Source: T1Sed10-7 sp040904745
GTDB taxonomy: Bacteria; Actinomycetota; Nitriliruptoria; Nitriliruptorales; Nitriliruptoraceae
Length of the DNA stretch: 36,822 nucleotides
Direction of reading: 5' to 3'
Assembly: GCA_040904745.1 (NCBI GenBank)
Contig: JBBDSW010000092.1
Coordinates: forward strand, 1-36,822
This document shows, in pieces, positions 25,516 to 33,164 of this stretch. Within the stretch, counting starts at the first letter, position 1. Every line of letters starts with the position of its first letter. The notes beneath the pieces were generated by a model. That model was not told the origin of the DNA. It saw only the letters and a program-made list of their open reading frames with translations, and did no database searches. The position numbers were made by a program, and so were the translations under genes.

Positions 25516-27032
25516 GCCCGTCCTTCCTCGATCAGAGCCACCAGCACCTCGGCGGCGACCAGCCGGTCATCGAACGACACCGTACGGTCGGCGAGTTCCT
25601 GGGTGGCCTCATGGCCCTTGCCCGCGAGCAGGACCACGTCGGCCCGCCCCGTATCGGCGACGGCGGCGGCGATCGCCTCACGCCGGTCGGCGACCACCTG
25701 GATCGTGGCGGGGGCGCCGCCGCCGACCGCGGCCCTCGCGCCCGCCTCGACGGCGTCCAGGATCGCCAGTGGGTCCTCGCTGCGGGGGTTGTCGGAGGTC
25801 AGCACGGCGCGGTCCGCCTGCGCCGCGGCGGCCCCCATCGGGCCACGCTTGCCGCGGTCGCGGTCACCCCCGCAACCGAGCACGACGGTGAGCCTGCCCC
25901 CATCGGGGAGCACGCCCCTGAGCGTGCGGATCACCTCGGCGACGGCGTCGGAGGTATGGGCGTAGTCGACCAGCACCGTGGCCGCCTGGCCGACCTCGAC
26001 GCGCTCCAGGCGTCCGGGGGCGCCCGGGGCGGCAGCGACACCCGCCACGGCGTCCGCCACCTCGACACCGGCCTGGACCGCGGCGACGACCGCCACCGCC
26101 GCGTTGGCGAGGTTGAAGCGTCCCGGCAGACCGGTGGCGATCGCCAGGGGCTCCGGCGTGAGCCCGTGCAGCAGCGCGCGACCGCCGTCGACACCCGTGG
26201 TCTCCTCGGCCAGGAGCACGTCGGGGGTGTGCCCCTCGAGGCCAGCGGGCAGGGGGTCACGACCGACGGTGGTCACCGGCACCTCGGCGGCCTCCAGCAG
26301 CGCTCCCGCCCACGCCGAGTCGAGGAAGACCACCCCGCGGGCACTCAGCTCCGAGGTGAACAGGCGGGCCTTGGCGGCGAGGTAGGCCGCCATCGAGCCG
26401 TGCCAGTCGAGATGGTCCTGGGAGAGGTTGGTGTAGATCGCGACCGTCATGTGGGTGCCGTCGACCCGGTGCAGGTCGAGCCCGTGGCTGGAGACCTCGA
26501 TCGCCACCGCGTCGACCCCACGGTCGTGGAAGTGGCGCAACAGCCGCTGCAGGTCGGTGCCTTCCGGCGTCGTGCGCACCCCGGGCACGGCTTCGCCGTG
26601 GATGCGCGTCTCGACGGTCCCGATGACCCCGGTCCCCCGGCCAGCAGCCGCGAACGCGCCCTCGAGCAGGTAGCTGACCGTGGTCTTGCCGTTGGTTCCG
26701 GTCGTCCCCACCACGGTCAGTTCGCGGCTCGGGTCACCGTGGATCACGGCCGCAGCCGGCCCCATCGCCGCCCGCACGGAGGGAACCATCAGCTGCGGGA
26801 CCTCGAGCTCGAGCCACCGTTCGACGAGCAGTGCCGCGGCGCCGTCGGCGACGGCCTGCGGCGCGTGGTCGTGGCCGTCGCTGCGGGCCCCGGGCACGGC
26901 GCAGAACAACCACCCGTCACGGACCTGTCGGCTGTCATGGGTGGCATCGACGAGGAGCACGTCGTCCCGGAGGCCCGCTGCCTGCTCGACGCGTGGAAGG
27001 GCGGTGACCACGTCGGACAGCAGCGCGCTCAC
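25512..27032 (-). CDS. murE: UDP-MurNAc-L-alanyl-D-glutamate--meso-diaminopimelate ligase
   Basis: A Mur ligase of 506 residues. The ATP loop GTTGTNGKTTVSY lies at 109-121, with TTPEGTDLQRLL, EVSSHGLDLHRVDG, NLSQDHLDWHGSM and VDYAHTSD. DNPRSEDP at 414-421 is the motif of meso-diaminopimelate-adding enzymes (lysine enzymes differ there), so the wall is predicted to be meso-DAP type. The GTG at 27032 begins VSALLSDVV and has GAGGAG 4 nt upstream. The open frame further upstream crosses the 110-bp ftsI-murE gap and lacks family similarity. It heads a run of nine genes joined by 4-nt overlaps. Confidence 0.96.
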   Translation of the reverse strand: MSALLSDVVTALPRVEQAAGLRDDVLLVDATHDSRQVRDGWLFCAVPGARSDGHDHAPQAVADGAAALLVERWLELEVPQLMVPSVRAAMGPAAAVIHGDPSRELTVVGTTGTNGKTTVSYLLEGAFAAAGRGTGVIGTVETRIHGEAVPGVRTTPEGTDLQRLLRHFHDRGVDAVAIEVSSHGLDLHRVDGTHMTVAIYTNLSQDHLDWHGSMAAYLAAKARLFTSELSARGVVFLDSAWAGALLEAAEVPVTTVGRDPLPAGLEGHTPDVLLAEETTGVDGGRALLHGLTPEPLAIATGLPGRFNLANAAVAVVAAVQAGVEVADAVAGVAAAPGAPGRLERVEVGQAATVLVDYAHTSDAVAEVIRTLRGVLPDGGRLTVVLGCGGDRDRGKRGPMGAAAAQADRAVLTSDNPRSEDPLAILDAVEAGARAAVGGGAPATIQVVADRREAIAAAVADTGRADVVLLAGKGHEATQELADRTVSFDDRLVAAEVLVALIEEGRA

Positions 27033-27087
27033 GGTGCTCCTCGGCGTGGTCGACGACACGCTCGGCCGGGGGCTGAGCGCGCGCACG

Positions 27088-27093
27088 AGCCTA
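27088..27093 (-). promoter_or_regulatory. Possible -10 box for murE
   Basis: Minus-strand TAGGCT fits TANNNT and lies in the 110-bp gap after ftsI, 55 nt ahead of the murE start. No -35 is recognisable. Tentative, supported mainly by the hairpin just upstream of it. Confidence 0.3.
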
Positions 27094-27108
27094 ACGGGGG
27101 AGGTACGG

Positions 27109-27128
27109 GGGGCCACGCAGGTGACCCC
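27109..27128 (-). terminator. Hairpin after ftsI
   Basis: GGGG (27109-27112) pairs with CCCC (27125-27128), and CAC (27114-27116) with GTG (27121-27123), around one C/A mismatch and a GCAG loop. It lies 15 nt past the ftsI stop. The right half (27117-27130) is identical over 14 bp to the hairpin after ftsQ. Probable terminator or attenuator within the cluster; there is no T-tract. Confidence 0.45.
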
Positions 27129-27142
27129 GTCCGCGCCGACGC

Positions 27143-29053
27143 TCACGGCGTCCCGGGCGTACCGCTGGCCCCGGCCTGGTCGGCGGCGCGCTCCCCGTCC
27201 TGGCCGTCCCCCTGCTCCTCCTCGCGGGCCGCGGCGCGTTCCTCGGCGAGCCGCATCGCGGTCGACAGCTCCGCGCCGGAGCCTTCGGGTGGGACCCGCA
27301 GCGCGTGGAGCGCGGCCTCCATGACCTCGGCGAACACCGGCGCGGCCGTATGACCGCCGTAGATCGGCCACGGTTCATCGATCATGACCGCGACGACCAC
27401 CTGCGGGTCCTCCGCCGGAGCCATGCCGACGAAGCTCGCGACGTACTGGTCGGTATAGCCGCCATCGCCGGCCTTGCGGGACGTCCCGGTCTTCCCGGCG
27501 ACGCGGTACCCGTCGACCTGTGCACGGGTCCCGGTGCCGTGCTCGCCGTGGACCACCTCTTCGAGCATCGCACGGACCGACCGGGCCGTCTCCGTGGAGA
27601 CGACCTGCCGGCTCCCACCCGAACGGGTCGGGGTGAGCCGACCGTCCGCACCCACGGTGCCGCGCACCAGCCGCGGGTCCACGTCCAGCCCATCGTTGGC
27701 CAACGTCGCGTAGCTCTGTGACAGCTGCATCAGGGACACCGCGACGCCGTGCCCGATGGCGATCGTCGGCAACGAGGTGCCCCACCACTCGTCGAAGGGA
27801 CGCAGCATGCCGCCGGACTCCCCGGGGAAGTCGAGCGCGGTCTCCTCGCCGTACCCGAAGGCCCGCAGGTACTCCTCGAGCCGCGCGCCACCGAGCTCCT
27901 GGGCGATCTCGATGGTGCCGACGTTGCTGGAGCGTTCCACGATGTCGGTCACGTCCCAGGACTCGGTCGCGTGGCGGGAGCTGTCGCTGAAGCGCGAGCC
28001 GTGGATCATGATCGCGTCGTCGACCTCCATGGTGGTGTCCGCGGAGACCAGGCCTTCCTCGATGGCGGCGGCGATCGTCAGGGCCTTCTGGGTGGAGCCC
28101 GGCTCGAAGACGTCGGTGACCGCCCGGTTGCGCCGATCGCTCGGGTCCTCCTCGCCGCGCTCGTTCGGATCGAAGTCGGGCGCGCTCGCCATGGCGAGGA
28201 TGTTCCCGCTCCCGACCTCGTGCACGATCACGCTGGCACCGATCGCGTCGTAGTCCTCGAGCGCGCGGCGGGTGGCCAGCTCGGCGACGTGCTGGATGTC
28301 GCGGTCGAGGGTCAGGACCACGTCGGTGCCGACCTCGGACGGCAACAGCTCGCGGGTGCCGGAGGCGATGTCGAGACCACCGGGTGCGCGCTCCAACAGC
28401 AGCGTGCCGGGGCGCCCGGCCAGCACCGTGTCGTAGCGGGCCTCGAGCCCCTGGAGCCCTTCGGCGTCGATCCCGGTGAACCCGACGACCTGGGCGGCGA
28501 GCGACCCGGCCGGGTACAGCCGTTTCGGCTCGGCGAGGATGCCGATCCCCGGGAGCCCGAGCTCCTCGATCCGCTCCCCCAGCTCGTGGTCGACCTGTCG
28601 CGCGAGGTAGACGAAGTGCCGATCCTGCTCGAGCAGGTCGGCCAGTGCGGCCTCGTCGCGCTCGAGCAGGGGGGCGAGCCTGGCCGCGACGGTGTCGACA
28701 TCCCCCGCGGCGGGGACCGTGCGACCGTCGGCGGTCTCCGTGGCGCGGAAGGCACGCGGATCGGCGTAGACGGTGGCCGCGTGCACGGAGGTGGCGAGCA
28801 CGTCCCCGTCCCGGTCGTAGATGCGCCCACGGGTGGCCGGGAGGTCGAGGGTGCGGGCGCGCTGTCGTTCGCTCATCGCGGACAGGGCGTCGGCGTCGAC
28901 GACCTGGATCTCGACCAGCTTGGCCGCACTGGCCAGCACCAGCACCAGGAAGATCACCAGCGTCCAGCGGATCCTGCGGATGCCCAGTTGGGTCCCGCTC
29001 CGCGTGGTCAGGCGCGGTGCGGCCAGGCGTCGGCGCTTCGGGGCCCGGGTCAC
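27143..29053 (-). CDS. ftsI: Septal penicillin-binding protein (transpeptidase) FtsI/PBP3
   Basis: A class B penicillin-binding protein of 636 residues. One membrane anchor (about 30-50) is followed by the dimerisation domain (RGRIYDRDGDVLATS) and the transpeptidase domain with catalytic Ser320 in STQK (320-323), SSN at 375-377 and KTG at 521-523. It cross-links septal peptidoglycan alongside FtsW. The C-terminal tail of about 50 residues is charged and low in complexity. The GTG start follows the ftsL TAG with no gap. The 3' gap to murE is one of only two over 100 bp in the cluster. Confidence 0.96.
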   Translation of the reverse strand: MTRAPKRRRLAAPRLTTRSGTQLGIRRIRWTLVIFLVLVLASAAKLVEIQVVDADALSAMSERQRARTLDLPATRGRIYDRDGDVLATSVHAATVYADPRAFRATETADGRTVPAAGDVDTVAARLAPLLERDEAALADLLEQDRHFVYLARQVDHELGERIEELGLPGIGILAEPKRLYPAGSLAAQVVGFTGIDAEGLQGLEARYDTVLAGRPGTLLLERAPGGLDIASGTRELLPSEVGTDVVLTLDRDIQHVAELATRRALEDYDAIGASVIVHEVGSGNILAMASAPDFDPNERGEEDPSDRRNRAVTDVFEPGSTQKALTIAAAIEEGLVSADTTMEVDDAIMIHGSRFSDSSRHATESWDVTDIVERSSNVGTIEIAQELGGARLEEYLRAFGYGEETALDFPGESGGMLRPFDEWWGTSLPTIAIGHGVAVSLMQLSQSYATLANDGLDVDPRLVRGTVGADGRLTPTRSGGSRQVVSTETARSVRAMLEEVVHGEHGTGTRAQVDGYRVAGKTGTSRKAGDGGYTDQYVASFVGMAPAEDPQVVVAVMIDEPWPIYGGHTAAPVFAEVMEAALHALRVPPEGSGAELSTAMRLAEERAAAREEEQGDGQDGERAADQAGASGTPGTP

Positions 29054-29497
29054 CTAGCGGTCCGCCGAGAGGAGGGGCTTGAGCGGATCCGGTGTGCCTC
29101 GGTCGGTCCGGGTGTCCGGGACCGCTCCATCGGCGGGGAGGTTACGCTCCAGGGCGAGGTGGCGGACCGGCCCAGCTGGGACCATGCCGAGTTCCCGCGC
29201 AGCCGCGCGGATCCGGGCGGGATCCTCGAGTTCGGCCACGTCGGCGACACCCTGGGCGTACACGCGCTCCGCCTCGGCCACGTGGGACTCCAGAGCGCGT
29301 GCCTCGACCGAGGCTCCCGCGGCCAAGGCGTTGAGGGAGACCGCGCCGAAGACCGCGGCGGCGAAGACCACGATCATCGCCAGCGCGTACGCCAACGTGT
29401 GTCGGGTCGTCGGCTCGTCGACGACGCGCAGATGGCGCTGATCGTCCGGGAGCAGCGTCGGGCGGCTGCGGCGCAGCGGGGCGGTGACGGCGCTCAT
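29054..29497 (-). CDS. ftsL: FtsL-type cell division protein
   Basis: A bitopic protein of 147 residues: a basic cytoplasmic N-terminus, one transmembrane helix (about 37-60, LAYALAMIVVFAAAVFGAVSL) and an external coiled-coil segment (SVEARALESHVAEAERVYAQGVADVAELEDPARIRAAARELGM). Such proteins are poorly conserved, so the call rests on topology, the PxRIxxxAxxLGM pattern, and location between rsmH and ftsI. The ATG at 29497 makes an ATGA overlap with the rsmH stop. It should form the FtsQLB-like complex that activates FtsWI. Confidence 0.88.
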   Translation of the reverse strand: MSAVTAPLRRSRPTLLPDDQRHLRVVDEPTTRHTLAYALAMIVVFAAAVFGAVSLNALAAGASVEARALESHVAEAERVYAQGVADVAELEDPARIRAAARELGMVPAGPVRHLALERNLPADGAVPDTRTDRGTPDPLKPLLSADR

Positions 29498-30468
29498 GCG
29501 AGCTCCTCGGGTAGGCGGCGGACGGCGCGGAGCCGGGCCGCGGACGCGCGGGGGTTGGCGGCGAGCTCCTCCTCGGACGGGCGAGCGGGTCGCCGGACGA
29601 GGTGCTCGACGATCGGGGTACGCCCGCAGGCGCACACCGGCAGGTCCGGAGGGCAGATGCACCCGGTGGCCGCGGCCGCGAAGGCACGCTTGACCGGGCG
29701 GTCCTCGAGGCTGTGGTAGGCGATCACGACGGCGACGCCGCCGGGCGCCAAGCGGTCGATGACGGTCGGCAGGACGCCTTCGAGGGCCTCGAGCTCCCCG
29801 TTGACCGCGATCCTGAGCGCCTGGAAGGTCCGGGTCGCCGGGTGTCCACCACGGCGCCGCGCTGCGGCGGGGACCGCGTCACGCACCACCTCGGCGAGCT
29901 GCGTGGTCGACGTGATCGGCCGCGCGGCGACGATCCCGCGCGCGATGCGTCCGGCGTGCTTCTCGTCGGCGTACCGGCGCAGCAACCCAGCGAGCGCGCG
30001 TTCGTCCAGTCCGTTGACCAGGTCGGCCGCGGTGGTCTCAAGGCCCGGGTCCATCCGCATGTCGAGGGGACCCTCGGCGCGGTAGCTGAACCCGCGCTCC
30101 GGACGATCGACGTGCATGGAGGAGATGCCGAGGTCGAGCAGGATGCCGGCGAACGCGGGGATCTGCCGGGTGTCCAGCACATCGGCGAGCGCGTCGAAGC
30201 GCACCTGGGCGTAGTCCACCTCGACGTCGTCACCGGCGACGAGCTCCGCCAGGTGGTCGCGGGCCAGAGCGAGCGCCTCCGGGTCACGGTCCAGTCCGAG
30301 GAGCGACGCGGACCCGTGACGCTGGCGTCGGGCTTCGAGCACGGCACGTGCATGACCGGCCGCACCGAGGGTGGCATCGACGATCAGCCCGTCGGGCGCT
30401 CCGGCGAGCAGGTCGACGACACGGTCGAGCAGGACCGGGGTGTGCGGCGTCGGCGGAGCCGCCATCAT
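29494..30468 (-). CDS. rsmH: 16S rRNA (cytosine1402-N4)-methyltransferase
   Basis: An AdoMet enzyme of 324 residues (MraW). HTPVLLDRVVDLL opens the protein, VDATLGAAGHARAVLE is the AdoMet loop (a variant of the usual DGTLGGGGH), and GLDRDPEAL, LLDLGISSMHVDRPERGFSYRAEGPLDMRMD and AYHSLEDRPVKR are diagnostic. It modifies the ribosomal P site; the link to division is positional. Two ATGs are adjacent, and the first (30468) makes an ATGA overlap with the mraZ stop. Confidence 0.97.
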   Translation of the reverse strand: MMAAPPTPHTPVLLDRVVDLLAGAPDGLIVDATLGAAGHARAVLEARRQRHGSASLLGLDRDPEALALARDHLAELVAGDDVEVDYAQVRFDALADVLDTRQIPAFAGILLDLGISSMHVDRPERGFSYRAEGPLDMRMDPGLETTAADLVNGLDERALAGLLRRYADEKHAGRIARGIVAARPITSTTQLAEVVRDAVPAAARRRGGHPATRTFQALRIAVNGELEALEGVLPTVIDRLAPGGVAVVIAYHSLEDRPVKRAFAAAATGCICPPDLPVCACGRTPIVEHLVRRPARPSEEELAANPRASAARLRAVRRLPEELA

Positions 30469-30899
30469 GACGTCGCCTGCGGGGTGAAAGCGCCATCGAG
30501 GTTGGCGAACGCGTCCTCCGCGGCGCCGCGGTAGGACTCCCAGGTCTCGCGATCCCAGATCTCCACCTTCTCGTCGGCGCCGTTGACGGTGAGGTCGCGC
30601 TCCAGGCCCGCGTACTCCCGCAGCCGCGGCGGGATCGTCACGCGGCCCTGCCCATCGGGCTTCTCCTCGTGGGCGCCGGCCAGGAAGACCCGCAGGTAGG
30701 CGCGGGCCCGCTGGTCCTCACGCGGGACCTGCCGGAGCTCCTCCACCCGGCGCTCGAAGGCGGTCAGGGGGTAGACGTCGATGCAGCGGTCCTGGGAGGG
30801 CGCGAAGACCAGGCCGCTGGCGAGGCGCTCGCGGAAGCGGGCCGGGAGGATCACCCGTCCCTTCACGTCCAGCGTGTGCTGGTGCTCTCCGAGGAACAC
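30465..30899 (-). CDS. mraZ: Transcriptional regulator MraZ
   Basis: A protein of 144 residues made of two AbrB/SpoVT-like units: DVKGRVILPARFRE near the start and DGQGRVTIPPRLREYAGLERDLTVNG in the second half. Nearly all MraZ proteins begin M-F-L-G-E, matching VFLGEHQHTLD, so the GTG at 30899 is the start although its ribosome site (GGGGCGAG) is poor. MraZ represses or tunes the dcw operon by binding GTGG/TGGG repeats in 10-bp phase, and such repeats are present in its own promoter region. Confidence 0.96.
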   Translation of the reverse strand: MFLGEHQHTLDVKGRVILPARFRERLASGLVFAPSQDRCIDVYPLTAFERRVEELRQVPREDQRARAYLRVFLAGAHEEKPDGQGRVTIPPRLREYAGLERDLTVNGADEKVEIWDRETWESYRGAAEDAFANLDGAFTPQATS

Positions 30900-30995
30900 C
30901 TCGCCCCGTCCGTCCCCGAGCCCCGCGGCTCGCTGCTCGCTGCTCGTGTGGGGCCGGCGGCCCCGGTGCGTGGCCATCCCGGTACGGGCTGGCCC

Positions 30996-31030
30996 TCCAC
31001 ATCGCACCACACTACGCCCTCCCCCGCCAC
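30996..31030 (-). promoter_or_regulatory. Putative MraZ operator: GTGG blocks in 10-bp phase
   Basis: On the minus strand, consecutive 10-bp blocks begin GTGGC (31030), AGGGC (31020), GTGGT (31010) and GTGGA (31000). Three of four keep GTGG at exact 10-bp spacing, and they cover the spacer and -10 region of the promoter. MraZ proteins are known to bind three or four such repeats in this position. Binding here is inferred. Confidence 0.7.
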
Positions 31031-31037
31031 CGGTCAA
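31009..31037 (-). promoter_or_regulatory. dcw cluster promoter upstream of mraZ
   Basis: Minus-strand -35 TTGACC (31037-31032), 17-nt spacer, -10 TAGTGT (31014-31009). Spacing is ideal, and both hexamers fit housekeeping sigma-A type actinobacterial promoters. Transcription would start near 31002, about 100 nt before the mraZ GTG. Confidence 0.7.
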
Positions 31038-31204
31038 CGAGGTGGACCCCATGATCCGGCCCAGATCGCCAAGGAAGCCCACCAGGATGCGTATCGGCGC
31101 GGTGGTGCGAGATCGGGCCCTGACGACGCCGGTGCGCGCGGAGCGCAACAGAAAGCGCTCACCAGGCCACAGATAGTGGTTCAAGGCGCCGTTCGGGCGC
31201 AGAG

Positions 31205-31224
31205 GTGGAGCGCGGTGGAGCGCC
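31205..31224 (+). repeat. Tandem 10-bp GTGGAGCGC repeat
   Basis: GTGGAGCGCG (31205-31214) and GTGGAGCGCC (31215-31224) are adjacent copies differing in the last base. They carry GTGG in 10-bp phase on the plus strand, 24 nt past the tetR stop. This may be a second MraZ contact site, or chance in a GC-rich region. Confidence 0.5.
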
Positions 31225-31248
31225 GATCCCCGGCTGCTCCCGTACCGC

Positions 31249-31935
31249 TCAGCCGCGGTCCTCGCTGCAGCGGACCACGCCACCGACCCACAGGGCTCGC
31301 AGCGTGCGTACGAGCTCGGATCGCTCGACCGAACGCGGTGCCACGAGCCCCTGGGTCACCGAGCCCTCGACCATCGCGACCAGCGCGCTGGCCGCCAGGG
31401 CCGGGTCGTGCCCGCTGTCGACCAGGGCCGGTGCGATCACCTCGCCGACCCGACGCACGAAGCCGGCACGCACCTCGCGCAGGCGCGTGGCGAAGTGGGC
31501 CTCATGGGCGCTGGCCTCGAGCCACGCACGCACCACGTCGGCGTTGGCGGCGAAGACGGACACGAAGCGCCCGATCACGGCCTCGATGGCGGCGGAGCCC
31601 CCGGTGAGATCCCAGGGCTCGTCGACGACCGCCTGGAGCTCCGCCGCCGTGGCATCGATCAAGGCGTCGAGTGCGGCAGGCTTGTTCTCGTAGTAGGTGT
31701 AGAACGTGCCATGGCTCACCCCGGCCCGGGCCACGATGTCCTCCACCCGCGCTGCAGCGAAGCCGCGTTCGGCGAAGACCTCCCGAGCGGCGCCGGTCAA
31801 CCGCGCCCGCGTGCGTTCACCCCGGGTGGTGCGCGGCTCGATGCGCGGCTCGATGCGCGGCTCGATCGGTGCGGTGTGCGGGGCCACCGGACGTGACGCC
31901 GCCGATCGCCCATCACCCACCTGGCCCCCGGTCAC
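31249..31935 (-). CDS. TetR family transcriptional regulator
   Basis: A regulator of about 228 residues. The TetR DNA-binding domain (about 40-90) includes ARLTGAAREVFAERGF, then the helix-turn-helix VEDIVARAGVSHGTFYTYYENK. The C-terminal ligand domain is helical and its effector is unknown. The start is uncertain. The GTG at 31935 has a G-rich ribosome site and lies about 20 nt after the predicted transcription start; GTGs at 31920 and 31887 are alternatives. The region before the HTH has a threefold IEPR repeat. It is divergent from moxR, with a 20-bp palindrome between them, which suggests autoregulation and control of the moxR operon. It also lies upstream of mraZ on the same strand. Confidence 0.88.
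   Translation of the reverse strand: MTGGQVGDGRSAASRPVAPHTAPIEPRIEPRIEPRTTRGERTRARLTGAAREVFAERGFAAARVEDIVARAGVSHGTFYTYYENKPAALDALIDATAAELQAVVDEPWDLTGGSAAIEAVIGRFVSVFAANADVVRAWLEASAHEAHFATRLREVRAGFVRRVGEVIAPALVDSGHDPALAASALVAMVEGSVTQGLVAPRSVERSELVRTLRALWVGGVVRCSEDRG
31831..31866 (+). repeat. Three exact 12-bp tandem repeats inside tetR
   Basis: GCGCGGCTCGAT occurs three times in a row. On the coding strand it reads ATCGAGCCGCGC and gives IEPR-IEPR-IEPR just ahead of the DNA-binding domain. The unit is a multiple of three, so copy changes keep the frame. Confidence 0.9.
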
Positions 31936-31961
31936 CTCGCCCCCCTGCGCCTCGCGATCCG

Positions 31962-31991
31962 ACGCTACCGCAGACCTGACGTCGACGTCAG
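31962..31991 (-). promoter_or_regulatory. Candidate tetR promoter
   Basis: Minus-strand -35 CTGACG (31991-31986), 18-nt spacer, -10 TAGCGT (31967-31962), giving a start near 31955. The -35 and most of the spacer lie inside the palindrome at 31974-31993, as expected for an autorepressed gene. Confidence 0.45.
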
Positions 31992-31993
31992 GT
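31974..31993. promoter_or_regulatory. Perfect 20-bp palindrome, probable TetR operator
   Basis: ACCTGACGTC is followed directly by its reverse complement GACGTCAGGT, a perfect 20-bp dyad with no spacer. It lies 38 bp upstream of the proposed tetR start and 180 bp upstream of moxR. Size, symmetry and position fit a TetR-family operator. Binding by this TetR is inferred. Confidence 0.7.
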
Positions 31994-32173
31994 TCGCTGC
32001 CAGACGACGGAGCCGCGAGCGCGGCGAGCGCCCGTCGATACCCTCGCGCGAGCACCGTACGGGGTCCGGGTCCAGGGCTCGCCTGGGCGCCACGCCGGCG
32101 CTCTGGCGCTCCGCCGCTCCCCATCTCCTCCGAGAAGCCGCCGCTCGATCGCCGCCCCGATCCTGGAGCCCCC

Positions 32174-33157
32174 GTGTCAACCACCGAGCAGGTCGAGGGA
32201 GCCGGCGCGCCCCCCGATCTCGGCAACGTCGCCCAGACCCTGCAAGCGATCGAAGCCAACATCCGCCGGGTCCTCCAGGGCAAGGACGAGGTCGTCCGCC
32301 TGGCGTTGGTCACGCTCCTGGCGGAGGGCCACCTGCTGGTCGAGGACGTCCCCGGGGTCGGCAAGACGCTGTTGGCCAAGGCGCTCGGTCGTTCGGTCGA
32401 CTGCTCGGTGTCACGGGTGCAGTTCACCCCCGACCTGCTGCCCTCCGACGTGACCGGTGTGACGGTCTACGCCCCCGACTCCGGGCGGTTCGAGTTCCGA
32501 CCCGGTCCGATCTTCGCCAACATCGTGCTCGGCGACGAGATCAACCGTGCGGGCCCCAAGACCCAGTCCGCTCTGCTCGAGGCGATGGAGGAGCGCACGG
32601 TCACGATCGACGGCACGACGCACGAGCTCGCGCGGCCGTTCATGGTCATCGCGACCCAGAACCCCATCGAGCTCGAGGGCACCTATCCCCTGCCCGAGGC
32701 CCAGCGCGACCGGTTCCTGATGCGTATCGCGATCGGCTACCCGCATCAGGACGACGAGTTGCAGATCCTCCGCACGCACGGTGGGGACGACCAGCTCGCC
32801 GACCTCGTCCCCGTCGTCGACACCGCCGGCGTCATCGCGGCGATCCGCACGATCCGGCAGGTCCGGGTCAGCGAGCCGATCGAGCGGTACCTGATCGCCA
32901 TCTGCCGGGCGACCCGGGCGCACCACGACGTCGAGCTCGGAGCCTCGCCTCGCGCCTCGCTCGCCCTGCTCAGGGCCGTGCGTGTCACGGCCGCGATCGC
33001 CGGCCGCGACCACGTCATCCCGGACGACGTGAAGCAGCTGGCCCCCCACGTCCTCCCTCACCGCCTGATCCTCAGGCCGGACGCCGAGCTGGCCGGCACG
33101 ACCGCCGCCGACGTCATCGCCGATGTCCTCAGTGGGATGCCCGTCCCGACGGAGTGA
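32174..33157 (+). CDS. MoxR family AAA+ ATPase
   Basis: A protein of 327 residues. Walker A is in VEDVPGVGKTLLAKAL, Walker B in LGDEINRAGPKTQSALLEAMEE, and the MoxR sensor region is ATQNPIELEGTYPLPEAQRDRFLMRI. MoxR ATPases act as chaperone-like assembly factors, usually paired with DUF58 proteins as here. The GTG at 32174 has GGAG 5 nt upstream; the long open frame before it covers the tetR promoter region and is not coding. The 180-bp stretch between the palindrome and this start shows no clear promoter beyond a weak TACCCT at 32039. The next gene starts 7 nt after the stop. Confidence 0.95.
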   Translation: MSTTEQVEGAGAPPDLGNVAQTLQAIEANIRRVLQGKDEVVRLALVTLLAEGHLLVEDVPGVGKTLLAKALGRSVDCSVSRVQFTPDLLPSDVTGVTVYAPDSGRFEFRPGPIFANIVLGDEINRAGPKTQSALLEAMEERTVTIDGTTHELARPFMVIATQNPIELEGTYPLPEAQRDRFLMRIAIGYPHQDDELQILRTHGGDDQLADLVPVVDTAGVIAAIRTIRQVRVSEPIERYLIAICRATRAHHDVELGASPRASLALLRAVRVTAAIAGRDHVIPDDVKQLAPHVLPHRLILRPDAELAGTTAADVIADVLSGMPVPTE

Positions 33158-33164
33158 TGACCCC

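Larger units (their letters stand above)
30900..31248. other. Intergenic region between tetR and mraZ (349 bp)
   Basis: It holds the dcw promoter, the phased GTGG blocks, an mRNA leader of about 100 nt, and a GTGG direct repeat near the tetR end. I see no coding sequence. No clear terminator follows tetR; the only small inverted repeat is CCAC (31167-31170) with GTGG (31176-31179). Read-through from tetR into the dcw cluster is therefore possible. Confidence 0.6.

Noticed and set aside
27749..29719. 656-residue plus-strand open frame across ftsI and ftsL
   Set aside because: Antisense shadow; the minus-strand genes carry intact catalytic motifs and coupled starts.
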